Source: Clostridium thailandense (GTDB taxonomy: Bacteria > Bacillota > Clostridia > Clostridiales > Clostridiaceae). Taken from it: 34,374 nucleotides of DNA. The position numbers and the translations under genes are program-made. Positions 16,314-25,512 of this stretch are shown one piece after another (the stretch's first letter is position 1; each line of letters starts with the position of its first letter). Below the pieces are notes generated by a model, which was not told the DNA's origin, made no database searches, and saw only the letters and a program-made list of their open reading frames with translations. The DNA is taken from the NCBI RefSeq assembly GCF_019207025.1, contig NZ_JAEEGC010000085.1, positions 1-34,374 of the forward strand. Reading direction: 5' to 3'.

Positions 16314-17438
16314 TTAAAAGGCTAAATAAGGATTTGAGATCAATGCATCCATATAAATTTCAATTGGTATGCCTTCATCCTCTGTAAATATTTCTTTAAT
16401 CCTTTGGTAATGCAAAATCGCAGCCTCCTTGTTGTTTAGAAGCAGGTGTACCGCAATAATTTTGGCATGAATATCTTCAGTAAAAGGAAATATATCCGCC
16501 CATTTTTTTAGATATACCATAGCAGCCTCAAACCGCTGCTTCTGCACTTCATTATCAACTATTTTTTCTAATAATTCAAAACAATTTATTTCTAGCTCTG
16601 CACCTTTTTCCGCTGCCCATCTATATCCATTACCCGTTAAATATCCATTTTGATAAATCTCTATTGCATGTTTTAAGCTTTCCATACTTAAGCTTCCATT
16701 TTTATACTGTTTATATAATTTTATATACTCTGCACAATCCCAATAGTCTGGAGACCATATTAAGCGGCAAATTCCGCCATCCTTACGACTATTCTCAATA
16801 ATATTACTTAAACCAAAGTTCTCTAGGTCCTTTCTTAATTGATATAGCGTTGTATATAAAATTGATTGTGCCTTATCTACATCTCGATCATACCATAACT
16901 CTTCCATTATTTTCTCTTTGGAGACTGGATTCCCTTGGTGGTGAATTAAAAATGCAAAAAGTTCCTCAGTTTTAACTGTCCTGAATTTCATCTTCTCTCC
17001 ATTTTCTGATTCCACAGAAAAACGACCGAAGGAACTCACCAATATACATCTTGACTTCTCATCCTTCTTTTGATCTCCACACCTTTTTATATATCTTTCT
17101 AAGGTTTTTTTCATCCGTTCTTCCGTAATTGGTTTCATGATGTAATCAAGTGCATCTGTCTCAAATGCTTCAATAGCATAACTATCATATGCAGTTACAA
17201 ATACAATAAATATATCAGATCTAATCTCGTTAATACGCCCAGCCAATTCGAGACCGTGTATGCCAGGCATTTTAATATCCAATAATATTAAATCCACCTC
17301 TATTGTAGGTATACATTCCAATAGCTCGTCCTGATCTGAAAAAGCACCACGTATTTGGACATTATCAAATGCTCTTAACACACTTTCAGCCATTTTTAAT
17401 GCTGGCAGCTCATCATCTACAATTATTACTCTAATCAT
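16314..17438 (-). CDS. SAPR-family response regulator (REC-wHTH-BTAD)
   Basis: A 374-residue transcription regulator. The receiver (1-120) has acidic pair D8/D9, phospho-acceptor D54 in LILLDIKMPG, the VTAYDSYA segment and the KPI lysine. A winged helix follows (about 130-230; FRTVKTEELFAFLIHHQG, then SKEKIMEELW) and a full-length BTAD domain (about 235-374). This is the REC-wHTH-BTAD plan of COG3947, related to SARP activators. It is first in the operon with the 1932-residue kinase. SARP proteins bind heptamers repeated every 11 bp next to the -10 box; such sites precede the surface protein and orphan kinase genes, its probable targets. The start is ATG 17438, with AAAGGAGAAA upstream. Confidence 0.9.
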   Translation of the reverse strand: MIRVIIVDDELPALKMAESVLRAFDNVQIRGAFSDQDELLECIPTIEVDLILLDIKMPGIHGLELAGRINEIRSDIFIVFVTAYDSYAIEAFETDALDYIMKPITEERMKKTLERYIKRCGDQKKDEKSRCILVSSFGRFSVESENGEKMKFRTVKTEELFAFLIHHQGNPVSKEKIMEELWYDRDVDKAQSILYTTLYQLRKDLENFGLSNIIENSRKDGGICRLIWSPDYWDCAEYIKLYKQYKNGSLSMESLKHAIEIYQNGYLTGNGYRWAAEKGAELEINCFELLEKIVDNEVQKQRFEAAMVYLKKWADIFPFTEDIHAKIIAVHLLLNNKEAAILHYQRIKEIFTEDEGIPIEIYMDALISNPYLAF

Positions 17439-17544
17439 ACTATTTCTCCTTTAAATACAATGCAGCATAATTATCTTACTTTCTACTTTCAATCTGTAAT
17501 ACTCAATCCTAAATTATGATTATCTAAAATTAATTATAAAACAT

Positions 17545-17573
17545 ATTATAGCACCATTCATTATTAGTAACTA
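17545..17573 (-). promoter_or_regulatory. Likely promoter of the SAPR/large kinase operon
   Basis: Minus strand: TAGTTA (17568-17573), 17 bases, TATAAT (17545-17550) preceded by TGC, an extended -10 signal. It lies about 100 bases before the regulator start. The -35 box is weak. Confidence 0.5.
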
Positions 17574-17628
17574 CACCCAATATAATTTCTATTTTATAAA
17601 ATCATAACAACTTATATTTTAAACATTA

Positions 17629-17665
17629 AAAATGTGTAAGACAAATATTATACCTTACACATTTT
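17629..17665. terminator. Perfect 12 bp stem-loop
   Basis: AAAATGTGTAAG and CTTACACATTTT form a perfect AT-rich stem with a 13-base loop. It lies 22 bases after the stop of the 56-codon frame and is preceded and followed by A/T-rich sequence. It may end transcription leftward from the 17.7-19.8 kb genes. Confidence 0.6.
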
Positions 17666-17686
17666 CTATATATTACAGCTCTGTAC

Positions 17687-17857
17687 TCATTCCCTTTTCT
17701 TTTTAATTCTTATCACTATGTCTTCCTTTATTTTAACAATTTCCGGTAATACCTCTAGATTATCAAAACTCTTCTTCAAATTCTTTATACTTATTACTTT
17801 ATCACTTCCTAATAAATAAAATTTAATCAAGTACTTACCCAAAATAAATGTTATCAT
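17687..17857 (-). CDS. Possible 56-residue protein or gene tail
   Basis: An open frame from ATG 17857 to TGA 17687, missed by length cut-offs, encodes a basic 56-residue product beginning MITFILGKYLIKFYLLGSD and ending in KKKRE. There is no ribosome site, and its start lies just after the T-tract of the sigma-54 activator terminator. The frame is also open upstream of the ATG. A perfect stem-loop follows. It may be the tail of a gene cut by the rearrangement that placed the activator here. I do not recognise a family. Confidence 0.3.
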   Translation of the reverse strand: MITFILGKYLIKFYLLGSDKVISIKNLKKSFDNLEVLPEIVKIKEDIVIRIKKKRE

Positions 17858-17866
17858 TTCAATATT

Positions 17867-17914
17867 AAAAAAAGATGTAATCTAAGTTAACGTTATGTCA
17901 ACTTAATTTACATC
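17867..17914 (-). terminator. Rho-independent terminator of the sigma-54 activator
   Basis: Minus strand: GATGTAAATTAAGTT pairs with AACTTAGATTACATC (mismatch near the base of the helix), then a run of seven T. It starts directly after the stop codon. The same structure occurs at 3924-3971. Confidence 0.8.
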
Positions 17915-19789
17915 CTAATCCTGTTTCCTCTTTTTCCATAAGGCTGTTCTACTTATACCTAAGTGTTTAGCTATTTCTGTCTTCGTCATACCTTGATTGG
18001 ACAGCATTTCTATCATTTTTTCCTCCATAGATTGATACATATCTCTTAAACTAATATTACCATCTATTTGCTCGTGTTTTTCATATTCCACATCTTCATC
18101 TTCATTTTCATCTAGATCAAGTTCATGAAATAATACATATCTTTGAGAAGCGTTTCTCAATTCTCTTACATTCCCAGGCCATGTGTAACTTATTATTTTA
18201 TCTTTCTCCTCATCACTTAGTTTTAATTCCTCATTTTCCTCTGACAACTCTTCCAAATAATATTTAAATAATGGAACTATATCTTCTTTCCTTTCCCTGA
18301 GAGGTGGAATACTTAATTTTAGTATATTCAGTCTATAAAACAAGTCGCTTCTAAAGCCTCCAGCTTTAACTTTCTTCTTTAACTCTTCATTCGCAGAGGC
18401 AATAACTCTTACATTTAAAGGAATAACATAATCTGACCCTATCCTCATTATTTCTCTTTCCTCTAAAACACGCAGCAGCTTTGCCTGCAGATTAAAAGAT
18501 ATACTGTTTATTTCATCTAAAAATATAGTTCCTCCATGAGCGAGCTCAAATAATCCTGGCTTTCCCCCTTTTCTTGCTCCTGTAAAGGCTCCTTCTTCAT
18601 ATCCAAAAAGTTCACTTTCCAAAAGGCTTTCCGATATTGCCGCACAGTTAACAGCTACAAAAGGTTCCTCTTGTCTTTTACTTATATTATGAATACTTTG
18701 TGCAAACATCTCTTTACCGGTTCCACTTTCTCCATAAATCATCACAGTACTATCTGTAAGTCCTATCTTTATTGCCTTCATTACAGTGTCCTTCATAACA
18801 GAATCATGGGCAATAATATCTTCAAATTTATACTTAGCAACAAGTCCTTTTTTATTTAATTCATACCTTATTTTCTTTTCTAAACTTTGAAGCTTAGTAA
18901 TATCCTGAAAAGAGCATAAGACACCATTAATATGTCCATCCACATCTAAAATAGATGTATTTGAAGTAATTACAATTTTTTTTAGCTTTTTAATTGCATT
19001 GTATTCGTTAACTTTACTCTCCAAAACATCCATCATAAATTCAAGTTCTGGATAAACCTCTAATAGTTTTCTATCCATTATATTTTTTCTATCCTTATTT
19101 AGCACTTCCTCCGCTATTTCATTATATAATATAATCTTACCTTCCCTGTCTACTGCAATAACGGCATCATGTACTCCATCCAGTATAGTTTTTAAAATCT
19201 TATTTTTACACTTTTGCTCATATAAGCTGTCTACTAGTTCCTTAGCATAGGTTATCCCTTCATGTATGGACTCCTTACTGGCACCTATATGGACATTATC
19301 TATTCCTAGTTTTCGAGCACAACTACAGGGGATTCCTCCCCCAATTATTACAACCTCTCTACTTTTATCAATATATTTATGTACTCTTCCTTCTATTTCT
19401 TCCTTAACGCTGTATCTTTCAATTATAATATGGGTTTTAATCAAATCTTTTAATTCATCATAATCAAAGTACTCATAAATAGAAATAAACAGAACTATTT
19501 GCTTGTTATATACGCTTGCTGCTTTTACTGAACGTAGGATATCCAGTGTAGTTATTTTCAAATTTACTACAGGAATATTTACCTTACCAACTGTATAAGC
19601 ATAGCCGCCACTTCTAGCTACAATAGCTTTAGCCCCTTTATTTTCCAGTATTTTTCCCTGTTCTTCCATTTTATTAGGGTCTAGTATATCTATAATAATT
19701 TTTCTCTGCTCTACATCATCAGGAAATAATTCTATAATACTATTTTTAAGTTCTTCATCTGATGCAATTACTCCTATTTTTTTATCCAT
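17915..19789 (-). CDS. Sigma-54-dependent activator (PrpR_N-PAS-AAA+-Fis HTH)
   Basis: A 624-residue enhancer-binding protein. It has an N-terminal PrpR_N-like sensor (about 1-175), a PAS domain (about 195-300; VHDAVIAVDREGKIILYN), an AAA+ domain (about 320-545) with Walker A GESGTGKE, the sigma-54 contact loop GAFTGA and Walker B GGTIFLDEI, and a C-terminal Fis-type HTH (TKTEIAKHLGISRTALWKKR). All elements needed to open a sigma-54 promoter are present. The start is ATG 19789 with AGGAG 8 bases upstream. The only good sigma-54 promoter I see is upstream of iorA, beside a remnant with an identical HTH, so iorAB is a candidate target at a distance. The ligand is unknown; PrpR_N domains in relatives sense small organic acids. 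Confidence 0.92.
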   Translation of the reverse strand: MDKKIGVIASDEELKNSIIELFPDDVEQRKIIIDILDPNKMEEQGKILENKGAKAIVARSGGYAYTVGKVNIPVVNLKITTLDILRSVKAASVYNKQIVLFISIYEYFDYDELKDLIKTHIIIERYSVKEEIEGRVHKYIDKSREVVIIGGGIPCSCARKLGIDNVHIGASKESIHEGITYAKELVDSLYEQKCKNKILKTILDGVHDAVIAVDREGKIILYNEIAEEVLNKDRKNIMDRKLLEVYPELEFMMDVLESKVNEYNAIKKLKKIVITSNTSILDVDGHINGVLCSFQDITKLQSLEKKIRYELNKKGLVAKYKFEDIIAHDSVMKDTVMKAIKIGLTDSTVMIYGESGTGKEMFAQSIHNISKRQEEPFVAVNCAAISESLLESELFGYEEGAFTGARKGGKPGLFELAHGGTIFLDEINSISFNLQAKLLRVLEEREIMRIGSDYVIPLNVRVIASANEELKKKVKAGGFRSDLFYRLNILKLSIPPLRERKEDIVPLFKYYLEELSEENEELKLSDEEKDKIISYTWPGNVRELRNASQRYVLFHELDLDENEDEDVEYEKHEQIDGNISLRDMYQSMEEKMIEMLSNQGMTKTEIAKHLGISRTALWKKRKQD

Positions 19790-19850
19790 ATATGTTCTCC
19801 TAATAGTTTGTATTTATTTCTGTATAATATTATATCATTAGCGCAAGATT

Positions 19851-21908
19851 CTATATACGGAATATTTCAATATTTCTTTGTAATTCATTTGCAAGTTTGG
19901 AAAGACTTTTAGATGCTTCTGCAATCTGCTCAACACCTGCTGTTTGCTCTTGAGTTGAAGCTGCAACCTCTTCGGTTCCAGAAGCAGCTTCTTCAGATAT
20001 GCTTGCGATATCACCAATTACCTCACCAGCTTCCTTCGCTTTTCTATTTATCTCCTTTGATACATCAGTAACTTTTCGAATATTCAAATTGATATTCATA
20101 ACAACTTCCTCTATATTATGAAATGCATTTATTGTATCAGATAAAGCTTTTTCTTGATCGTTTAAAACTACCTCTACGGTACTCATCTCATATACTACTC
20201 CTTTAACACTTTCTTGAACTTCCTTAATAATACCTTCAATTTTTTGTGCAGATATTGTAGATTGTTCAGCAAGCATTCTTATTTCTTCTGCAACCACTGC
20301 AAAGCCTTTTCCTTGCTCTCCTGCACGTGCAGCTTCAATGGCTGCATTTAAGGATAATAAATTAGTCTGTTCAGATATACTCATGATAGCACTAAGAATT
20401 TCTCCAATTTCTGCAGATTTTTTTGACAAAGCATTAACAGAAACTCCCACTCTCCCCTCAACTTCTTTATTCTCTGTCATTTTAACTTTTTGATAGTCAA
20501 CAGAATTCTTACCAACTTTCACTTTATCCTTAGCTGTAACTGCAAGCTGCTCAGACTTTGACATTTCATTAGTTATGTCCTGTATTCCAGAAATCACTTC
20601 AATAATTTTTTGGTTACCTTTCTCAGTTGAAACTGCTTGCTCACTTGCTCCCTTAGCCAATTCATTGATTGCCTCTGAAATTTGAGAAGATGCACGGCTT
20701 ACCTCTTCTGCAGATGACGTCATTTCCTCAGAAGAAGCTGCCGTATTCATACTCATTTCACGAACCTCATAAATAACTGTTTTCAATTTATTAACCATGA
20801 TTTGAAATGCTTTAGTTAATGCTCCAATCTCATCTCCAGATTTTGATACATATACTTCTTGAGTTAGATCCCCATCAGCAATGGCTTCTGCAACTTTAGA
20901 TAATTTCTTAAGTGGATTGGAAATGGAACGGCTAAATATTAATACAAAAACTGACGCTACTATAATGCATAACATCGATATCAAAATAATCTTCCAAATA
21001 AGACTTGTAATCGGCCTCATATAATCAGCATCTGCAATAGAGCATGAAAGAAACCAGTTATTTTCAGAATATTTTGTGTATGCTATTGTCTTTTTTACAC
21101 CTTTCAGTGTATATGAGCCATAGGATTTTGGAACTTTAAGCATTTTTTCATAAAGAGTCTTTTGCGAAGGATCTTCCTTGGTCATATCAGACTTAAATAC
21201 TAGCTCCTTCATTTCATGTGCAATTACAATTCCCTTTTTGTTAAATATAATATAATTATATTTCTCTCCATCATCTCTCTTAATTAAGTTATCCATCAAC
21301 TGTGTAAAATTAATAGGCATTCCTAAAACACCAATAAATTCTTTTTCTGAACTATAGAGTGGAACCACAATCACCATGATGGGATTTCCAGTTGACGAGG
21401 ACACTACAACATCAGATACCACTGTTTTATTAGAGTCACGAGCAGAAGTAAAATAATCTCTCTTACTTATATTTACACCATCTGATTTTCCATTCAAAGC
21501 GTCAGCAACTGTTACTCCTTTGCTGTCAGTGAAAAATAAATTTTCATACATTCCATCATTTTTTTTGTAAAAATCACTAAGATACTCTCTCATTCCTTGT
21601 TTATCAGATGCTTTCACTTCAGAAGCTCCTTTTATAAGTTCCGTCAGTGCATTGATTGAATTCGTATCATGAGCAATGGCATATGCCTCAATTTTTTGAC
21701 CATCAATAATTGTTGTCAGCAGTTTTAGTTTACTATTTACTTTACTTTGCATATTTAATAAAGTTTCCGATTTAATAGTATTTGAAAACTGAATTGTACT
21801 TACAATCCCCACAATAGATACTGGTAAAATAACAAAAATTAATGATACTAAAACTAGTTTTTTAAATATATTCAATTTCCATATTCCTATTTTATTTGAA
21901 TTTTTCAT
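19851..21908 (-). CDS. Methyl-accepting chemotaxis protein with dCache sensor
   Basis: A 685-residue transmembrane chemoreceptor. TM1 is at about 14-36, followed by an extracellular dCache-type domain (about 40-290; [19 protein letters not shown]), TM2 (about 293-320), HAMP ([20 protein letters not shown]) and an MCP signalling domain. The highly conserved hairpin tip is present ([21 protein letters not shown], then [10 protein letters not shown]). Methylation-type Glu/Gln pairs occur in the flanking helices. There is no CheR-binding pentapeptide at the C-terminus (it ends IFRI). Start ATG 21908; the ribosome site is weak (AAGGGG). It reads toward the sigma-54 activator with 61 bases between them. 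The ligand is not predictable, though dCache domains often bind amino acids or organic acids. Confidence 0.93.
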   Translation of the reverse strand: MKNSNKIGIWKLNIFKKLVLVSLIFVILPVSIVGIVSTIQFSNTIKSETLLNMQSKVNSKLKLLTTIIDGQKIEAYAIAHDTNSINALTELIKGASEVKASDKQGMREYLSDFYKKNDGMYENLFFTDSKGVTVADALNGKSDGVNISKRDYFTSARDSNKTVVSDVVVSSSTGNPIMVIVVPLYSSEKEFIGVLGMPINFTQLMDNLIKRDDGEKYNYIIFNKKGIVIAHEMKELVFKSDMTKEDPSQKTLYEKMLKVPKSYGSYTLKGVKKTIAYTKYSENNWFLSCSIADADYMRPITSLIWKIILISMLCIIVASVFVLIFSRSISNPLKKLSKVAEAIADGDLTQEVYVSKSGDEIGALTKAFQIMVNKLKTVIYEVREMSMNTAASSEEMTSSAEEVSRASSQISEAINELAKGASEQAVSTEKGNQKIIEVISGIQDITNEMSKSEQLAVTAKDKVKVGKNSVDYQKVKMTENKEVEGRVGVSVNALSKKSAEIGEILSAIMSISEQTNLLSLNAAIEAARAGEQGKGFAVVAEEIRMLAEQSTISAQKIEGIIKEVQESVKGVVYEMSTVEVVLNDQEKALSDTINAFHNIEEVVMNINLNIRKVTDVSKEINRKAKEAGEVIGDIASISEEAASGTEEVAASTQEQTAGVEQIAEASKSLSKLANELQRNIEIFRI

Positions 21909-22222
21909 TCTAAGATACCCCTTTTCTTTTTGAATAAAACTTGATTACTTACTAATCGATCTTAAGCTCAAAAAAATTTCTTTTCATATAACTAACCTTC
22001 CACCAATTAATTTCAACATATCTCTCTTCCCTTCTTTATATATCAGGGGGTAAAAAGTTTTTTCTAAAAAAACAATTTCTCATCCTAATTTAATCTTATA
22101 ATGTGCTGCTTCTAGGGAAGGATTAATTCCAAGCGTATTAGATTTATTAACTACTAAGTATATGAATTCTATAGTATTACTTAAAACTTCATTTTTTTAC
22201 TTTTTATATTTTATACTATCAG

Positions 22223-22251
22223 TTGTTACAAAATTGTTGCAAAATTTTAAT
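22223..22251 (+). promoter_or_regulatory. Candidate promoter with 11 bp repeats before the 7TM kinase
   Basis: TTGTTAC (22223-22229) and TTGTTGC (22234-22240) repeat with an 11 bp period, each followed by AAAA. TTGTTA also makes a -35 box 17 bases before TTTAAT (22246-22251). The period fits SAPR binding, but the 8 bp gap to the -10 box is not met, so this is weaker than the other three sites. Confidence 0.4.
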
Positions 22252-22337
22252 GTTGAATTCTAGGTGTTAATGAAAAATATGGAACCTTTTATCAATTTTC
22301 GATATAATATAAAAATATGTGTATAATATAGCATATA

Positions 22338-22354
22338 ATCAAAGCAACTTTGAT
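22338..22354. promoter_or_regulatory. Perfect palindrome in the 7TM kinase leader
   Basis: ATCAAAG-CAA-CTTTGAT is a perfect 7 bp inverted repeat, 16 bases before the ribosome site AAGGAG (22371-22376) and just below two TATAAT boxes. It may be an operator or a small RNA hairpin. Confidence 0.45.
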
Positions 22355-22385
22355 CAAAAGAAACTATGTAAGGAGTTAACTGAAT

Positions 22386-25300
22386 TTGAAATCTAAAAAC
22401 AATGATAAAATTTTCATTATATCTTTAGGTATAGTAATTATACTTTCAATTATTATTAAGATTTTTATTTTTCAAAATAATAATGTTGAAGCTCCGTTAT
22501 GTAAAAATGGTTTTTTAGATCTTTCTCATTGGGATTTTGAGGCTAGTGGACGTGTTAAATTAAACGGACAATGGGAATTTTACCCTAATGTGCTTTTATC
22601 ACCTAAGGATATTAATAATAAAGTATTATCAGAAAAATTATATATTAATGTCCCAAATCCCTGGACAAAAGAAGTAAGTAAGAATATACTTTCGAATAGA
22701 GGAATAGGAACCTATAGATTAAAAGTTAGGATAAATAAAGATTTATCCATTTATGGCTTAATTACCGAACATATGAGATCAGCAAATAAAATTTTTGTAA
22801 ATGGTCGAGAGATAGCTAAAAGTGGAAATGTTGAATCCAGTTTTAAAGGCGGGTATTCTTCAAATGTTGTACCAGTTATTTCAATGTTTCCCTCATATGG
22901 TGATACATTAGATATTATTATTCAGGTGGCAAATTCAGATTATTATAATGGCGGAATAATACAAAACATTTATCTTGGAAGTTATATAAATATATTAGAT
23001 TATTATTTTAAAATAAATATATTTAAGATAGTATGTATAGCCTTTTTAATGATGTTCGGAATTTATTATATTAGAATTTATTTTATAACTAGAAAAGAAA
23101 AAATACTTATATATTTTGGTATATCCTGTATAATTTATTCTTGCATTTTTGCTATAAAAACTGATAAAATTTTCAATAAGCTTTCTAAATTTATTCCATT
23201 TATCATACTATTAAAAACAGCCTTAGCATTAATATGTCTAATTGTGCTCTTCATATGTCTATTTATAAGAGAAAATGGAAAAATATTTATTCCAGACAAA
23301 TATATGAAAGTGATTACCTTAATAGTTTCAATAAATATATTTCTGGTTTTAATGTTACCAACAAGATTTATGGCTTTGCTTGAAAATATAATTGTACTTA
23401 TGAATACATTGCTTTTAATTTTAGTGTCTATATTAATGATAAAAGCTCTTGTAAATAAAGAATATGGTCGATTAAATGTTAATGGCACAATGATTTTATT
23501 TTTTGGAATTATTTTAAATATAGTTCAATATGTTAATTATATTTTATATTTCTTTTCAATAACAAATAATAATTTTATACCTTTAATTATATTGCTATTT
23601 GTGCTAATAGAATGGTCAACTATGTTTCTAGATCAGTATGTACAATCATATTTAAATTTAGAAGTTATGAGGAATAATTTAATTAAATTAGATAAAATAA
23701 AAGATGAAATTTTATTAAACACCTCTCATGAATTCAAAACTCCTTTACATACAATAATAAATATTGCTGAAGCAATGAGAAATGAAAAAGAAACATTAAA
23801 ATTCGAAAAAAATCTATCGAATATTATATCTATAGCAACAAAATTATCAAGTCTTGTAAATGATATAATTGACTTTGAATATCTACAAAATGGAAATATA
23901 AAATTTAACAAAAAAACATTTGACATTAATGGTTCCATACAGATGGTAATTGATATTTTAGGATATATGAAAAAAGGTGAAGATATACAGCTCATAAATA
24001 CTATACCTGTAGGTAAATATTATGTTTATACTGATGAGAATAGATTTAAACAAATTATTTTTAATCTTATAGGTAACTCTCTAAAATATACTGGAAATGG
24101 TTATGTGAAAGTAAGTGCAAAGATTATAGATAATTATGTTTATGTAAGCTTCGAAGATACAGGGCTAGGTATTGATAAAAATACTCAAAAAAGTCTTTTT
24201 GTTAGAAAAGTATTTTATAAAGAATCTGATTTTATAAAGGGTGTTTCACCAGAATTGGGTCTTTCTATTTCCAAATTACTCGCTCGTAATATGGGGGGAG
24301 ATTTATATTTAAAGCACTCTGAACTTAATAAAGGATCCATATTTAATCTAAAAATTCCTAAAGTAGCTATAGATAAAAGTATTGCAAATAATACACAAAA
24401 TGTGAAATTTCAATCGAAGGGTACTACTACGAATATCGCTAAAGAAAACAAATTAAATATATCAATTCCCCTACATACGAATGGCAATGAGGTCAAAAAA
24501 GTAAAACTTCTAATTGTAGATGATGATGCTTCAGATGTAATGGTAATGAAAGAAATATTTTATGAATCTCATTATGAAGTTATAGTTGCTTATGATGGAA
24601 AAAGTGCTTTAAAATTAATGCACAAACACAAGAATATCTCTATTATATTGCTTGATGCAATGATGCCAGGTTTATCAGGTTACAATGTATGTAAAAAAAT
24701 ACGAGAGAATTATAAAATATTTGAACTTCCTATATTACTCATTACAGTTACACATACTCCAGAAGAAATAGAAGCTGGTCTTGAAGTCGGTGTAAATGAC
24801 TTCTTAGTAAAGCCTTTCAATTCAAATGAACTAAAATCAAAAGTTAAAACACTTTTAAAGTTAAAAGAAGCAGTGAATGAAATGCTAAAAATAGAAGCTA
24901 TATTTCTGCAGTCACAAATAAAACCCCATTTTTTATATAATTCTTTAAGTACAATAATTTCCTTATGTTATAGTGATGGCGAGAGAGCTGGAAAACTTCT
25001 TGGAGAATTAAGTAACTTTTTACGACTAACTTTTACAATTGATCCTTTTAACTCATTTGTTAGTTTGAAAAGAGAACTATCTCTCGTTAAATCTTACATT
25101 GAAATAGAAAAAGCACGTTTTGGAGATAGACTTAAGACTGAACTTAATATAGATGAAAAACTTTTAGAATATAAGATACCAGCCTTGGTTATACAACCTA
25201 TTGTAGAAAATTCAATACGTCATGGTTTAATGAAACGTATTTCAGGTGGAATTGTAAAAATAGCTGCAAGAAAAAGTAAGAATTTCATTGAAATTACTAT

Positions 25301-25493
25301 AGATGATAATGGGGTAGGAATAGAAAAAGAAGTCTTAGAAAAACTTCTAGATAATACTTTTACAACTAGTATTGGTTTAAAAAATGTAAATAAAAGATTA
25401 TTGAATAAATATGGACAAGGTTTATTAATAACTAGTGACCTTGGTGTAGGAACTAGTATTACAATAAAAATTCCAATAGAAGTAGAAAATTAA
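22386..25493 (+). CDS. 7TM hybrid sensor kinase with two kinase modules
   Basis: A 1035-residue membrane protein. After an N-terminal TM anchor comes an extracellular jelly-roll domain of the 7TMR-DISM extracellular/galactose-binding type (about 40-200; LNGQWEFYPN, GTYRLKVRI). Seven TM helices follow (about 210-415), then HisKA/HATPase (NTSHEFKTPL, His 448; N-box LIGNSLKYTG; DTGLGI), a receiver (Asp 757 in LLDAMMPG), and a second, LytS-type kinase (SQIKPHFLYNSL, His 848; PIVENSIRHGL). Start TTG 22386 with AAGGAG 9 bases upstream. It lies 19 bases before its SAPR regulator. It is a paralogue of the 30789-33854 kinase. The jelly roll suggests a carbohydrate-like ligand, which is inference. Confidence 0.9.
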   Translation: MKSKNNDKIFIISLGIVIILSIIIKIFIFQNNNVEAPLCKNGFLDLSHWDFEASGRVKLNGQWEFYPNVLLSPKDINNKVLSEKLYINVPNPWTKEVSKNILSNRGIGTYRLKVRINKDLSIYGLITEHMRSANKIFVNGREIAKSGNVESSFKGGYSSNVVPVISMFPSYGDTLDIIIQVANSDYYNGGIIQNIYLGSYINILDYYFKINIFKIVCIAFLMMFGIYYIRIYFITRKEKILIYFGISCIIYSCIFAIKTDKIFNKLSKFIPFIILLKTALALICLIVLFICLFIRENGKIFIPDKYMKVITLIVSINIFLVLMLPTRFMALLENIIVLMNTLLLILVSILMIKALVNKEYGRLNVNGTMILFFGIILNIVQYVNYILYFFSITNNNFIPLIILLFVLIEWSTMFLDQYVQSYLNLEVMRNNLIKLDKIKDEILLNTSHEFKTPLHTIINIAEAMRNEKETLKFEKNLSNIISIATKLSSLVNDIIDFEYLQNGNIKFNKKTFDINGSIQMVIDILGYMKKGEDIQLINTIPVGKYYVYTDENRFKQIIFNLIGNSLKYTGNGYVKVSAKIIDNYVYVSFEDTGLGIDKNTQKSLFVRKVFYKESDFIKGVSPELGLSISKLLARNMGGDLYLKHSELNKGSIFNLKIPKVAIDKSIANNTQNVKFQSKGTTTNIAKENKLNISIPLHTNGNEVKKVKLLIVDDDASDVMVMKEIFYESHYEVIVAYDGKSALKLMHKHKNISIILLDAMMPGLSGYNVCKKIRENYKIFELPILLITVTHTPEEIEAGLEVGVNDFLVKPFNSNELKSKVKTLLKLKEAVNEMLKIEAIFLQSQIKPHFLYNSLSTIISLCYSDGERAGKLLGELSNFLRLTFTIDPFNSFVSLKRELSLVKSYIEIEKARFGDRLKTELNIDEKLLEYKIPALVIQPIVENSIRHGLMKRISGGIVKIAARKSKNFIEITIDDNGVGIEKEVLEKLLDNTFTTSIGLKNVNKRLLNKYGQGLLITSDLGVGTSITIKIPIEVEN

Positions 25494-25512
25494 AAATAGG
25501 AGGACACAAATC

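Larger units (their letters stand above)
21909..22385. other. Divergent intergenic region between chemoreceptor and 7TM kinase
   Basis: This 477-base gap separates genes reading outward. The right part holds the 22223-22251 promoter and the 22338-22354 palindrome. On the minus strand, two very short frames with plausible ribosome sites overlap as ATGA near 21953-22020, encoding 11 residues each. No known riboswitch was recognised. Confidence 0.5.

Noticed and set aside
21930..21990. Sigma-D type motility promoter before the chemoreceptor
   Set aside because: GAAA-N15-GATCGATTA only partly fits TAAA-N15-GCCGATAA; too weak to call.
22021..22130. Possible c-di-GMP or other riboswitch before the chemoreceptor
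   Set aside because: A GGGGGTAAAAAG stretch drew attention, but the conserved core of known c-di-GMP riboswitches is not present and no convincing fold was found by eye.
23135..23488. 117-codon minus-strand frame inside the 7TM kinase gene
   Set aside because: Shadow of the hydrophobic helices coded on the plus strand.
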